Below the pieces are notes generated by a model that worked only from the letters and a program-made list of their open reading frames with translations, did not search any database and was not told the origin of the DNA. A stretch of 64,000 bases of DNA, from positions 62,001 to 126,000 of the forward strand of contig NZ_AIDW01000012.1 of the NCBI RefSeq assembly GCF_000251145.1. Direction: 5' to 3'. The position numbers and the translations under genes are program-made. Below are positions 9,305 to 18,297 of the stretch, in pieces; positions within the stretch are counted from its first letter, which is position 1; the number at the start of each line of letters is the position of its first letter. This DNA comes from Sphingomonas sp. PAMC 26621 (GTDB taxonomy: Bacteria > Pseudomonadota > Alphaproteobacteria > Sphingomonadales > Sphingomonadaceae).

Positions 9305-10257
9305 CGGTAGACGATGTGCGCGACCTCGCGCAGACGATCCGGCAGGAGATCGGCAAGGCCGTGGTCGGGCAGGAAGCGACCGTCGACATCTTGCTGGTCG
9401 CGCTGTTCTCGGGCGGGCATGTGCTGCTCGAAGGCCCGCCGGGGACCGCCAAGACGCTGCTCGCACGGACCTTCGCGCGCGTGGTCGGGCTCGATTTCGG
9501 ACGGATCCAGTTCACCCCCGACCTGATGCCCGGCGACATCATCGGCGCGAACCTGTTCAACTTCCAGACGAGCAGCTTCACCCTGACGCGCGGGCCGATC
9601 TTCACCGATCTGCTGCTCGCGGACGAGATCAACCGCACCCCGCCCAAGACGCAGGCCGCGCTGCTCGAGGCGATGCAGGAGCGCACCGTGACGATCGACG
9701 GGGAGAGCCTGCCGCTCGGCGCGCGGTTCATGGTGGTGGCGACGCAGAACCCGATCGAGCAACAGGGGGTCTATCCCTTGCCCGAGGCGCAGCTTGACCG
9801 GTTCCTGGTCAAACAGACGGTCGATTATCCGTCGGCGGCGGAGGAACGCCGGATCATCGCGGCGCACGGCGCGCACCAGCAGGCGATGGCGCCCGAGGAA
9901 TGGGGCGTGGTCGCGCGCGCCGACGCGGACGTGATCGAAGCGGGCGTCGCGACCGTTGCGGGCGTGCGGCTGGCGGACGAGGTGATCGACTATATCGCGG
10001 CGCTGATCCGGGGGACGCGCGGCGTCGCCGATCTCGAGAGCGGTGCGTCGCCGCGCGCGGGTGCGATGCTCGCGGGCGCTGCGCGGGCGCGGGCGGCGCT
10101 CGACGGGCGCGACTTCGTGATTCCCGACGACGTGAAGGCGCTCGCACCCGCGTTGCTGCGCCATCGGCTTATCCTGTCGCCCGCCGCCGAGATCGACGGG
10201 CGGACGATCGAGGATGTCGTGACCAACATCATCGAGACGATCGAAGCGCCGCGGTGA
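9301..10257 (+). CDS. MoxR-family AAA+ ATPase
   Basis: 318 residues from GTG 9301, preceded by GGGAGAAG; an ATG 15 nt upstream (9286) is an alternative. Walker A GPPGTAKT is at residues 45-52, Walker B LLLADEIN at 104-111, and the sensor-1 region reads [24 protein letters not shown], which is diagnostic of MoxR. The C-terminal lid with SPRAG (sensor 2) is complete. MoxR ATPases act as chaperone-like remodelers with the von Willebrand/DUF58 proteins encoded next to them. The exact client here is unknown. Confidence 0.95.
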   Translation: MTVDDVRDLAQTIRQEIGKAVVGQEATVDILLVALFSGGHVLLEGPPGTAKTLLARTFARVVGLDFGRIQFTPDLMPGDIIGANLFNFQTSSFTLTRGPIFTDLLLADEINRTPPKTQAALLEAMQERTVTIDGESLPLGARFMVVATQNPIEQQGVYPLPEAQLDRFLVKQTVDYPSAAEERRIIAAHGAHQQAMAPEEWGVVARADADVIEAGVATVAGVRLADEVIDYIAALIRGTRGVADLESGASPRAGAMLAGAARARAALDGRDFVIPDDVKALAPALLRHRLILSPAAEIDGRTIEDVVTNIIETIEAPR

Positions 10258-10288
10258 GGGGAGGCGGTCTGTCTCAGGCGAGGCGTGC

Positions 10289-11599
10289 ATGATCTACCCG
10301 ACTCGCCTGGCGGTGCTGGCGGCGGCGGCGGGGGCACCCGTTGCGTTGCTGATCGGCGTGCTGATTCCCGGGCGCTGGTACGCCGGGCTGGCGTGGCCGC
10401 TGGCGGTGCTGCTGCTCACCGCGATCGACGCGGCGACGGGCGTGCGCCGGGCAAACGCAAAGATCGACGCCCGCGCCACCGTTGCGGTCGGCGAGACGAT
10501 CGACGCGACCGTCACCGTCACGCTCGAAGGGCGCGACCCGCCGCGCGGCGCGGAGGTCGCGCTACTGGTCAACCCGCTGTTCGCGACCGACGACGATGCG
10601 CGCGCCCGCGTCGGCCTGCGCGACGGCAAGGGTGCGGTGTTGCTCGCGCTGACCGCGCTCCGGCGCGGGGCCGGGCGGATCGAGCGGGTCTGGGTGCGCT
10701 GGCCGGGGCGGCTCGGGCTGGTGTGGCATCAGCGCAGCATCGCGGCGGAGACGCGTGTCTTGATCCTGCCCGATATCCGCTTGCTCAAGGACAAGGGTGC
10801 CGAGATCTTCCGCCGCCACGCGATGGAGGGGCTGCTCATGCAGGTCGATCGCGGCGACGGGACCGATTTCGATGCGCTCGTCGAATACCGCTCGGGGATG
10901 GACCGGCGCGCGATCGACTGGAAGCAATCGGCCCGCCACAGCAAGCTCCACGCCAAGGAATATCGCACCGAACGCAACAACCAGATCGTCTTCGCAATCG
11001 ATTCGGGGCGGCAGATGTCGGAGCCGGTCGCAGGCGTGCCGCGGATCGACCGCGCGGTCTCGGCGGCGCTGCTCTCCGCCTGGATCGCGCTCAAGCTCGG
11101 GGATCGCGTCGCGCTGCATGCGTTCGATTCGCGTCCGCGGATCGCGAGCGGGCTGGTCTCGGGGATGCCCGCCTTCGCCAGCCTCCAGCGGCTTGCTGCC
11201 GACATCGACTATAGTGCCGAGGAAACGAACTATACCTTCGCACTGACCACGCTCGCGACGCGGCTGACGCGGCGGTCGATGATCGTTCTGTTCACTGAAT
11301 TCACTGACCCGACCAGCGCCGATTTTCTCGTGCGCGCAGCGATGCGGGTCGTGAAGACGCATCTTCTGCTGGTCGTCGTGCTGCGCGATGCGGAAGTCGA
11401 GGCGATCGCCGACCGCGCGCCCGCGACCGCCGACGACGTGACGCGCGCGGTGACGGCGGTGGCGTTGCTGCACGATCGGCGGCTGGTGCTCGCGCGGCTC
11501 GAACATCTCGGGGTGCATGTGATCGAATCCGAACACGACCGGGTCGGCGAGCGGCTCGTCGCGGGATATGTCGCGCTCAAACGGAGGAACCTGTTGTGA
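10289..11599 (+). CDS. DUF58 domain protein (vWA-like MoxR partner)
   Basis: 436 residues. Two N-terminal hydrophobic segments (residues ~8-50) are followed by a beta-rich region and a DUF58 domain with the FDALVEYRSGMDRRAIDWKQ region (the family's typical DxxxxREY..GD..R.IDW motif) and a degenerate vWA fold after it (FAIDSGRQM; VLFTEFTD). These proteins are the standard partner of MoxR ATPases. The gene starts 31 nt after moxR and its TGA overlaps the GTG of the SpoIIM-family gene. Confidence 0.92.
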   Translation: MIYPTRLAVLAAAAGAPVALLIGVLIPGRWYAGLAWPLAVLLLTAIDAATGVRRANAKIDARATVAVGETIDATVTVTLEGRDPPRGAEVALLVNPLFATDDDARARVGLRDGKGAVLLALTALRRGAGRIERVWVRWPGRLGLVWHQRSIAAETRVLILPDIRLLKDKGAEIFRRHAMEGLLMQVDRGDGTDFDALVEYRSGMDRRAIDWKQSARHSKLHAKEYRTERNNQIVFAIDSGRQMSEPVAGVPRIDRAVSAALLSAWIALKLGDRVALHAFDSRPRIASGLVSGMPAFASLQRLAADIDYSAEETNYTFALTTLATRLTRRSMIVLFTEFTDPTSADFLVRAAMRVVKTHLLLVVVLRDAEVEAIADRAPATADDVTRAVTAVALLHDRRLVLARLEHLGVHVIESEHDRVGERLVAGYVALKRRNLL

Positions 11600-12621
11600 C
11601 TGCGTCCGCCCCCGTTCTCGCCCCCGTGCTCGTCAACGCCAGCCGCTTCCGCGCCGCGCACGCCGCCGAATGGGAGCGGCTCGATGCGATCGTCCGGCGG
11701 ATCGAGAAGCGCTCGATTCGCGCTGTGCCGCAAGAGGATCTGCTCGCGCTGCCGTTGCTGTACCGGACCGCGCTGTCGTCCCTGTCGGTCGCGCGCGAGA
11801 CCTCGCTCGACCGCGCCCTGGTCGACTATCTGGAGCAGCTCTGCACCCGCGCGTATTTCCAGATCTATGGCGTACCCGGATCGGCTTTCGGCCAGCTCAA
11901 GCGGTTCTTTACCCACGGCTGGCCGGCGGCGGTGCAATCGCTCTGGCGCGAGACGCTCGTCTCGTTCCTGCTGACGGTGGCGGGGACGGTCGTCGGCTAT
12001 CTGCTCGTGCGCGGCGATGCTGCGTGGTTCTTTGCGATCGTCGGCGACAGGATGGCGGGCGGGCGCGATCCGTCGGCGTCGGTGGAGGCGCTGCGCAATA
12101 CGATCTATGCGACCGAGCATCAGGACATTCTCGCGACGTTCGCGGCGTTCCTGTTCACGCACAATGCGCAGATCGCGATCCTGTCGTTCGCGCTGGGCTT
12201 TGCCTTCGCGGTGCCGACTGCGCTGCTGATCACGTATAACGGCATGATGCTGGGCGCGTTCTTGGCGGTGTTCGTGCCAAAGGGGCTGGGCGTCGGCTTC
12301 ACCGGGTGGATCATGATCCACGGCACGACCGAGGTGTTCGCAATCATCCTTTCGGGCGCGGCGGGGTTCCGGATCGGCACCGCGATCGCCTTTCCCGGCC
12401 GGCGCACGCGTGGCGATGCGGCGGTCGACGCCGGGCGGACCGGCGCCGTCGCGATGGCGGGGACGGTCGTGATGCTGTCGATCGCGGGGCTGCTCGAAGG
12501 GATCGGGCGGCAGGTGTTGACCGACGACGTGACGCGCTATGCGATCGGCGGCGTCATGCTCGTCGGCTGGCTGCTGTATTTCTATCTGCCGAGGAGCGCC
12601 GATGCGACCGCCCCGGCCTGA
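11596..12621 (+). CDS. SpoIIM/DUF95 family membrane protein
   Basis: 341 residues from GTG 11596, with GGAGG 8 nt upstream. The N-terminal ~100 residues are helical and soluble; the rest holds about five hydrophobic segments, including THNAQIAILSFALGFAFAVPT and GFTGWIMIHGTTEVFAIILSGAAG, which match the stage II sporulation M family. In non-sporulating bacteria this family is part of MoxR operons; its role is unknown. It overlaps the previous gene by 4 nt and the following RDD gene by 20 nt. Confidence 0.88.
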   Translation: MTASAPVLAPVLVNASRFRAAHAAEWERLDAIVRRIEKRSIRAVPQEDLLALPLLYRTALSSLSVARETSLDRALVDYLEQLCTRAYFQIYGVPGSAFGQLKRFFTHGWPAAVQSLWRETLVSFLLTVAGTVVGYLLVRGDAAWFFAIVGDRMAGGRDPSASVEALRNTIYATEHQDILATFAAFLFTHNAQIAILSFALGFAFAVPTALLITYNGMMLGAFLAVFVPKGLGVGFTGWIMIHGTTEVFAIILSGAAGFRIGTAIAFPGRRTRGDAAVDAGRTGAVAMAGTVVMLSIAGLLEGIGRQVLTDDVTRYAIGGVMLVGWLLYFYLPRSADATAPA

Positions 12622-13468
12622 ACACGCGTCGCTGCGCCGCCGTTTCGTCACCCCGGAAGGGGTGGATTTGCGGCTTGAACTCGGCACCGCCGGCGTTCGC
12701 CTCTCGGCGTTCCTGATCGACGCGGTCGCGATCCTGGCGATCCTCGTCAGTGCGACGATTCTGCTGCTGGTTCTGTTCTTTTCCCTGCATGGCGGTGGGC
12801 TTGCGATCATCTGGCTGCTCGGCAGCTTCGTGCTCCGCAACGGATGGTTCACGCTGTTCGAGATGGGCGGGCGCGGCGCGACGCCGGGGAAGCGGATGAT
12901 GGGGTTGCGCGTCGTCGCGCGCGACGGCGCGCGGCTGACCGGGGGCGCGGTGATCGCGCGCAACGCGATGCGCGAGATCGAGCTGTTCCTGCCGCTGACG
13001 TTCCTGGCGCAGCAGACGATGACGGGGCAGGCGGACGCGTTCGTGACGCTGTTCTCGCTCGGCTGGAGCGGGGTTTTCCTGTTCTTCCCGCTGTTCAACC
13101 GCGATCGGTTGCGGGTCGGCGATCTGCTTGCCGGAACCTGGGTGGTGCGGACGGTGGCGGACCGGCTTGGCGCGGATCTGGTCGCAGCCGAGCGGCCGAA
13201 ACATCGCGTGTTTCCCGAGGCAGCGCTCGCGCTATACGGCGAGTTCGAATTGCAGACGCTGGAGGACGTGCTCCGCGTCGGGAGCGATGCGGCGATCGCG
13301 ACGGTGGCGGCGACGATCCGGCGCAAGGCGGACCTGGCCGACGATGGCGACGACCGCGGTTTCCTGACCGATTATTATGCCGCTTTGTGCGTCCGGCTGG
13401 AGCGCGGGCTGCTGGTCGGCCGGCGGCGGGCGGACAAGTTCGCGGGGGCGGGGTCAGCGTCGCGGTAA
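12602..13468 (+). CDS. RDD family membrane protein
   Basis: 288 residues. ATG at 12602 with GAGGAG about 6 nt upstream; it begins inside the 3' end of the SpoIIM gene. The RDD signature R-LSAFLIDAVAIL is at residues ~34-46, followed by transmembrane segments and MGGRGATPGKRMMGLRVV, the second conserved RDD block. The last ~90 residues are a soluble, acidic/basic extension beyond the RDD domain. RDD proteins are implicated in ion or lipid transport; the role in the MoxR operon is unknown. Confidence 0.9.
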   Translation: MRPPRPEHASLRRRFVTPEGVDLRLELGTAGVRLSAFLIDAVAILAILVSATILLLVLFFSLHGGGLAIIWLLGSFVLRNGWFTLFEMGGRGATPGKRMMGLRVVARDGARLTGGAVIARNAMREIELFLPLTFLAQQTMTGQADAFVTLFSLGWSGVFLFFPLFNRDRLRVGDLLAGTWVVRTVADRLGADLVAAERPKHRVFPEAALALYGEFELQTLEDVLRVGSDAAIATVAATIRRKADLADDGDDRGFLTDYYAALCVRLERGLLVGRRRADKFAGAGSASR

Positions 13469-13573
13469 GCCGATTTGGCACTTCCCCGGCTATGGCGGGG
13501 GGCCGATCGAAGGAATCGTGACAGCCGAACACCGGCGCGACGGCGTCGCACCGGTGTCCATGAGGCGACAGGA

Positions 13574-13720
13574 TCAGCGCTTCTTGGCGTTCTGCCCCGA
13601 AACGTCCGAAACCGCGCCACCGGCGGACTTCAGGTCCTTGCCTGCGCCGTTGACGGTGTTGCACGCCGACAACGAAACCGCTGCGACCGCAGCGAGAACG
13701 AAAAGCGACTTGGTCTTCAT
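13574..13720 (-). CDS. Entericidin A/B-like small lipoprotein
   Basis: 48 residues. Its translation starts MKTKSLFVLAAVAAVSLSAC, with a lipobox LSAC and the acylated cysteine at residue 20, then a short Asn/Gly/Lys-rich mature peptide (NTVNGAGKDLKSAGGAVSD). This is the entericidin EcnA/EcnB layout, where the genes usually mark osmotic or stationary-phase stress. AGGAAGGAA lies about 6 nt upstream of the ATG. It is the last gene of a leftward cluster with two CsbD-like genes, 29 nt from the next one. Confidence 0.88.
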   Translation of the reverse strand: MKTKSLFVLAAVAAVSLSACNTVNGAGKDLKSAGGAVSDVSGQNAKKR

Positions 13721-13749
13721 GATCGGTTCCTTCCTGTAAGTCCGGGCGC

Positions 13750-14016
13750 TCAGCCCTTGCGGGTGCTCATGCCGGTGACCAGCGCACCGAGCACGAAGCC
13801 GGCGACCGCGGTGATACCGAGCGCGAGCAGCGGGCTGTGCTCGACGGTTGCGCGAGTTGCGTCGATCGCGTCGCCATAGGCACCTTCGATCTGTCCGGCG
13901 ACCTTGCGCGCGGCGCCCGATGCCTCGACCGAACGGTCGCCCGTCAGCCGGCCGAACCCCTCTTCGATTGCGCCGGCGGTGTTCTTGATCCCGCCCGTAA
14001 CCTGATGCGTATCCAT
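13750..14016 (-). CDS. CsbD-like stress protein with a C-terminal membrane helix
   Basis: 88 residues. The N-terminal half has the CsbD-type pattern (GGIKNTAGAIEEGFGRLTGD, then KVAGQIEGAYGDAID), followed by a hydrophobic helix (LLALGITAVAGFVLGALVTG) that would anchor it in the membrane, as in ElaB/DUF883 proteins. AAGGAG is 6 nt upstream of the ATG. Neighbours are an entericidin-like gene and another CsbD, so a general-stress role is likely but inferred. Confidence 0.82.
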   Translation of the reverse strand: MDTHQVTGGIKNTAGAIEEGFGRLTGDRSVEASGAARKVAGQIEGAYGDAIDATRATVEHSPLLALGITAVAGFVLGALVTGMSTRKG

Positions 14017-14145
14017 GATGCTCTCCTTGAAAGATGGGGACGATAGAAAGTTCGGGAGCGACGGCCGCTGCAGGGCTACGCTACACGCGACGACCGCCGC
14101 TCCCTGCGCGCCCGGGGGGCCAGGCGCGCATCCGTTCCGCGCGGA

Positions 14146-15054
14146 TCAGGCGCGGCGGACCTCCACACCACGGCGGCGCGTTGCGGCCGCCCCGGCAAAC
14201 CCTGCGGCACCCGCGCCCAGCAACAGCGCGATGACGGCTGTGAACGACGTCCCGGCAGCGGCGCTGGCGCCTGCGTCGGCAGCGGACTTGGCGGTCTCGA
14301 CCGTGCTGTCCTTTGCGGCGACGAACTGCGCCTTGGCGCGCGTCACCTGTGCGGCGGCCTCGGCGCGGGGGATCTTGCGCTGCGCGGCGACGATGTCGAC
14401 GACGCGGGCCTCGGCCTGGTTACCTTCGGCACCACCACGGGCCATCGCCGGCAACTGCTTGGCGACTTCCTTCTGCGCTTCCTGCGGGGTCATCTGCGCA
14501 GGGTCGGTCGGTGCCGTGTCGAGATAGGCGGCTGCCTGGTCCTGCACGTCGATCCCGGCGGCCTTGGCGACCGTCGGCGCGGTCGCGCCGATGCTCGAGC
14601 CCGCTGCGGTGGCGACGCCGCCGATCGTGCGGAACGTGCCGCCGATGATCGACCCGACCGCCGAGGTCAGCAGGTACAGCGTGATGATCAGCGTGACGCC
14701 CCAGATGACGAGCCCGTGGACGAAACCGTCGAACCGCTCGGTCAGACCGGCGAGGCGCGATGCGGCATAGCTGCCGGTACCCAGGGCGAGGATCGTGCTG
14801 ACCACCCACCACAGTGCGGCGCCGATGCCGAAGCCGCTTGCGCTCGGGGTCGAGCCGTTCATCGGATCGACCAGGCTCATGCCGATACCCGTGCCGAGCA
14901 GCCCGAGGACGATCTGGACCGCGATCGCGATCGTCACGCCGGCGAAGACCGCCTGCCACGACATGCGCGACCGGTGGACGACCGCGCCGACGGCGCGTTC
15001 GTGGGGAAGGAGGGGGTCGCCAGTGTGCGCCGGCTCGCCGTAAACATGTGCCAT
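14146..15054 (-). CDS. Membrane protein of a stress cluster (function unknown)
   Basis: 302 residues starting MAHVYGEP, with AAGGAAA about 8 nt upstream; a longer in-frame version is arginine-rich and unlikely. Three strong hydrophobic segments are visible near residues 33-55, 72-95 and 115-140, then a long Ala/Gln-rich soluble region and a final hydrophobic helix near 275-295 with a basic tail. I cannot name the family with confidence. It sits between two CsbD-like genes, which suggests stress-related expression. Confidence 0.72.
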   Translation of the reverse strand: MAHVYGEPAHTGDPLLPHERAVGAVVHRSRMSWQAVFAGVTIAIAVQIVLGLLGTGIGMSLVDPMNGSTPSASGFGIGAALWWVVSTILALGTGSYAASRLAGLTERFDGFVHGLVIWGVTLIITLYLLTSAVGSIIGGTFRTIGGVATAAGSSIGATAPTVAKAAGIDVQDQAAAYLDTAPTDPAQMTPQEAQKEVAKQLPAMARGGAEGNQAEARVVDIVAAQRKIPRAEAAAQVTRAKAQFVAAKDSTVETAKSAADAGASAAAGTSFTAVIALLLGAGAAGFAGAAATRRRGVEVRRA

Positions 15055-15112
15055 AGAATTTTCCTTAGTGGGGTGACGTCGCCGCGCGGCGGAAGACGCC
15101 ATGGTTCGCTGA

Positions 15113-15286
15113 TTATTTTTTCGGGCGATGCTGCGCGCTGGCGGAGGCGCGCTCGCTTTGCGCCTTGCCTGCCGCCTTTTCCGCAGCGCCTTCGGCCTGA
15201 GTCGCGGCATCGCCGGTGATCTTGCCGATCGCTTCCTTGATCGAGCCGAGCGCCTGCTTACCGGCGCCTTCGATGCGGTCGTCCAT
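15113..15286 (-). CDS. CsbD family stress protein
   Basis: 57 residues from MDDRIEGAG. It has the compact CsbD pattern (KQALGSIKEAIGKITGD, then AEGAAEKAAGKAQ), and is soluble and highly charged. CsbD genes are induced by general-stress sigma factors in many bacteria. AAGGAAAG precedes the ATG by about 5 nt. I looked for an EcfG-type promoter (GGAAC N16-17 CGTT) upstream and did not find one. Confidence 0.9.
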   Translation of the reverse strand: MDDRIEGAGKQALGSIKEAIGKITGDAATQAEGAAEKAAGKAQSERASASAQHRPKK

Positions 15287-15418
15287 CGCGCTTTCCTTTC
15301 GCTTCTCTCGGCAGACCGAGCGGTCTGTTCGACGAACGATGGAAATAGTGCCGCAACGGGCGCGCCCTAGAGCGATCTGCACCAAATCGTTTAGTGCAGA
15401 TTCATGGGATGTTAACCC

Positions 15419-16900
15419 TCAGCCCCGTCTTGACGACGGCAGCGGGAAGCCGCGTTCGCGCGCCCAGATGATCGCCGCGCCGCGCCGGTTGACGCCGAGC
15501 TTGCCGTAAATCCGCGCGACATTGTTGCGCACGGTGTTACGCGACACCCCCATCGCCGTCGCGATCGCCTGGTCGTCGAGGCCCTCGCACATCAGGCTCA
15601 ACGTCTCGCGTTCGCGTCCGGTCAGGGTCGCGACTTCGGTGACCCGGTTCGCGTTGCTGGGGGAGCGGAGATTGGCGAGCTTCTCGACGATCGTGCGGCT
15701 GAACCAGTTGGTGTCGCGCATCACCGTCTCAATCGCGCCGATCAGTTCGCGTTCGGACCGGCGGCGTTCGGCGATGTCCTGGATCACCCACAGCACGCAG
15801 TTGCTGCCATGCATCGGGATGACGCCCGCGGAAATCAGCACGTCGATCCGCTCGCCATCCTTGCGGTGGAGGCAGGCATCACGCGCCTGGAACCCGCCGT
15901 CGCCCGCGAGCGCCTGTTCGAGCTCGGCGCGCACGGTCGCATTCTCCCACAGTTTGAGCGAACCGACGGTCTGGTGCTTGAACTCCTCGTCGGTGAAGCC
16001 GCTCAGGTCGAGCAGCGCGCCATTGCCCTCGAGGAATCGGTGCCCGTCGAGCGTCGCAACCGCGAGCCCGACCGGGGCGAGTGCGAACATCCGACGGGCG
16101 CGCGCCTCGCTTTCGCGCAACTCGCCCTCGATCCGGCGGCGGGGTTCGAGGTCGGCGAAGGTGAACAGCATGCACGGCTGTTCGTTGAGGTCGATCGGTT
16201 GCCCGCCAACGATCACGAGCTTGCGCCCGCCATTCGGCAAATGCAGGTCCGCCTGCATCTGCGGGATCGTCCGCCCCTCGCGCAGGCGCTGCTTGGCGAG
16301 GCCGGGATCGTCCACGTCGGCGAGCACGTCGAGGTCGTAGACGGTGTGCCCGAGTACGTCCTCGCGCTCGCGCCCGGTCATTTCGAGAAAGCCCTGATTG
16401 ACCTTGACGAAGCGCTGGTCGGACAGGCGGCAGATCACCGCGGGGGCGGGGTTGGCCTTGAACGTCTGTTCGAACCGTTCCTCCGCCTCGAACCGGAGCG
16501 ACACGTCCTGGATGACGAGCACCAGCAGGTCGGGCTTGTCGTCGCTGTCGGTCAGCAAGAGGCTGCGGATCTGGTGGATCCAGCGCGCATCGTCCTCGCC
16601 TTCGCGGACGACCTCGACGACGACTTCGCTGAACGCCTCGCCCGCGACCGCGCGGTCGAGCGGATAATCGTGCGCGTCGAGCCAGTGGTTGTTGCGATAC
16701 CGCAGCCGGAAACGCTGGCGATAGTCGTCGACCGTCTTGCCGAGATCGGGGATCCGCTCGACCCCGTGCATCCGCAGCCCCGCCTCGTTCGCCCACAGGA
16801 TCTCCTGCTCGGGCGAGACGATGATGACGCCCTCGGTCAGGCCGGAGACAATTTGCTGGAGGCGCCGGAGATCGACGCCGGTATGGTGTAATGCGGGCAT
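15419..16900 (-). CDS. PAS-PAS-PAS LuxR-type transcriptional regulator
   Basis: 493 residues. Three PAS-like modules follow one another (about residues 12-130, 140-265 and 280-395), including the typical FEQTFKANPAPAVICRLSD and FALAPVGLAVATLDGHRF entry motifs. The C-terminal ~65 residues form a LuxR/GerE helix-turn-helix: LTGRERETLSLMCEGL, then DQAIATAMGVSRNTVRNNVA. It has no histidine kinase or GGDEF domain, so it is a one-component sensor regulator. The ATG at 16900 has GGAAG about 10 nt upstream; a longer in-frame version has no support. Ligand and targets are unknown; the adjacent CsbD/entericidin genes are plausible targets. Confidence 0.88.
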   Translation of the reverse strand: MPALHHTGVDLRRLQQIVSGLTEGVIIVSPEQEILWANEAGLRMHGVERIPDLGKTVDDYRQRFRLRYRNNHWLDAHDYPLDRAVAGEAFSEVVVEVVREGEDDARWIHQIRSLLLTDSDDKPDLLVLVIQDVSLRFEAEERFEQTFKANPAPAVICRLSDQRFVKVNQGFLEMTGREREDVLGHTVYDLDVLADVDDPGLAKQRLREGRTIPQMQADLHLPNGGRKLVIVGGQPIDLNEQPCMLFTFADLEPRRRIEGELRESEARARRMFALAPVGLAVATLDGHRFLEGNGALLDLSGFTDEEFKHQTVGSLKLWENATVRAELEQALAGDGGFQARDACLHRKDGERIDVLISAGVIPMHGSNCVLWVIQDIAERRRSERELIGAIETVMRDTNWFSRTIVEKLANLRSPSNANRVTEVATLTGRERETLSLMCEGLDDQAIATAMGVSRNTVRNNVARIYGKLGVNRRGAAIIWARERGFPLPSSRRG

Positions 16901-17062
16901 TGCCTGATGCTTCCGTCCGTTCGCAGGTCGCGGGATAACGCCGAATGTGGGGGATCGGGGGCAAGGCGGGCAATCGCCCTCTTTCGGGCGACGGTACGCG
17001 CGATTGTACAACCCGCCCCGGCACGGCATGATTGCGGCAGAAACGCTGAGGGAATCTTCGAT

Positions 17063-17875
17063 ATGCACCGTCCGCTTGCCGCCATCGCCTGCCTCACCGC
17101 GCTCGTAACCTCGGGGGCCGTCGCGCAGTCCGCCGCGCCGTCCGCCGCGCCGTCGAAGGACATTGCCGCCGCCGTTGCCGCACCGACGCGGACGCCCGCC
17201 AACCGCGCGCGCGACGCGTACCGCCATCCCGCGCAGACCCTGGCCTTCTTCGGTGTGACGCCGACACAGACCGTCGTCGAGTTCCTGCCCTCCGGTGGCT
17301 GGTATGCCGAAATCCTCGCACCATTGGTGAAGGGCCGCGGGCAGTACGTCGCGCTGGTCCCGACCGCGCAGGCGGATCGCACGCGGAGCGCCTTCACCGG
17401 GAAGACCGCGAGCTACGGCCCGACGACCGTCGCGACGATCGACTTCAAGACCGGCGCATCGTCGATGCCGGCCGCGCGTGCGGACGTCGTGCTGACCTTC
17501 CGCAACGTCCACAATCTGCTGATGCAGGACGACCCCGCGGTGGCTGGCCGCGTGTTCAAGGCCTTCTTCACCGCGCTCAAGCCGGGCGGCGTGCTGGGCG
17601 TGGTCGATCACCGCCTGCCCGAGGAGATGGATACCGCGCGCGAGAAGACGAGCGGCTATATCAAGCGGTCGACGGTCGTGCGGCTGGCGGAACAGGCGGG
17701 TTTCAAGCTAGCGGGCGAATCGCCGGTCAACGCCAACCCCAAGGACGACCACGATCATCCGGAAGGTGTCTGGACGCTTCCGCCGACCTATCAACTCAAG
17801 GACGTCGACCGTGCGAAATATGCCGCGGTCGGCGAGAGCGACCGGTTTACGCTGAAGTTCGTCAAGCCGCGCTGA
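17063..17875 (+). CDS. Exported SAM-dependent methyltransferase-like protein
   Basis: 270 residues. An N-terminal signal peptide (about residues 1-22, ending GAVAQ) predicts export. A class I methyltransferase fold follows: VVEFLPSGGWYAEILAPLV is motif I with the usual periplasmic variant, then a nucleotide-binding region, ADVVLTFRNVHNL and GGVLGVVDHRLPE (post-motif). Periplasmic homologs are common in Sphingomonas and Xanthomonas; substrates are unknown. ATG 17063 is chosen for the signal peptide; a 52-residue longer version is unlikely. Confidence 0.82.
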   Translation: MHRPLAAIACLTALVTSGAVAQSAAPSAAPSKDIAAAVAAPTRTPANRARDAYRHPAQTLAFFGVTPTQTVVEFLPSGGWYAEILAPLVKGRGQYVALVPTAQADRTRSAFTGKTASYGPTTVATIDFKTGASSMPAARADVVLTFRNVHNLLMQDDPAVAGRVFKAFFTALKPGGVLGVVDHRLPEEMDTAREKTSGYIKRSTVVRLAEQAGFKLAGESPVNANPKDDHDHPEGVWTLPPTYQLKDVDRAKYAAVGESDRFTLKFVKPR

Positions 17876-17947
17876 GTCGGCACCTTGAGGGTGTCGCGGT
17901 GCTCCGGCGGAGCGCCGCGACGCGTGGCGCTGCCCGACAGACATGCT

Positions 17948-18280
17948 ATGGCCACCGAAATGGCGAACATCCGAAGCACGACCGGCACCGTTGAGGTCGA
18001 CGGCACCCGATATGACTGGCAGCTCCAGCGCGAGCCGCACTGGTCGGATTCCGACGGCTGGAAGGGGATGACGGTTTCGCTGCTGGAGCAGGACGCCAGG
18101 CGGGAAGCGCTGCTGGAATTTCCCGCCCCCAAGCGCTTGTTGAAAGGCCTGCCGCACGGCCGGTTGCAGATCGACGATGCGACGGTCGTCCGCGGCGTTC
18201 GGGCGGCCCTGCAGGCGGGGTGGGAACCGATGTCGCGCGGCAAGCCAATGGTCTTCACCGTCGATTCCGAAGGCAATTGA
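17948..18280 (+). CDS. Hypothetical protein
   Basis: 110 residues with start ATG 17948; MANIR at 17960 is an alternative, and neither has a clear Shine-Dalgarno sequence. Soluble, no signal peptide, with a beta-rich pattern (GTRYDWQLQREPHWS) and a C-terminal helix. I do not recognise a family. It lies between the methyltransferase and the YkgJ-type gene, transcribed in the same direction. Confidence 0.6.
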   Translation: MATEMANIRSTTGTVEVDGTRYDWQLQREPHWSDSDGWKGMTVSLLEQDARREALLEFPAPKRLLKGLPHGRLQIDDATVVRGVRAALQAGWEPMSRGKPMVFTVDSEGN

Positions 18281-18297
18281 GGCACGGCGCGAAGCGG

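Noticed and set aside
11230..13326. 698-residue minus-strand ORF
   Set aside because: Antisense frame of the DUF58, SpoIIM and RDD genes; no domains or start signal.
13530..13560. Hairpin between the RDD gene and the entericidin-like gene as a terminator
   Set aside because: The palindrome (ACACCGG core) is visible, but neither strand has a T-run after it.
15287..15420. EcfG-type promoter upstream of the CsbD gene
   Set aside because: GGAAC with CGTT at 16-17 nt was searched by eye and not found in either orientation.
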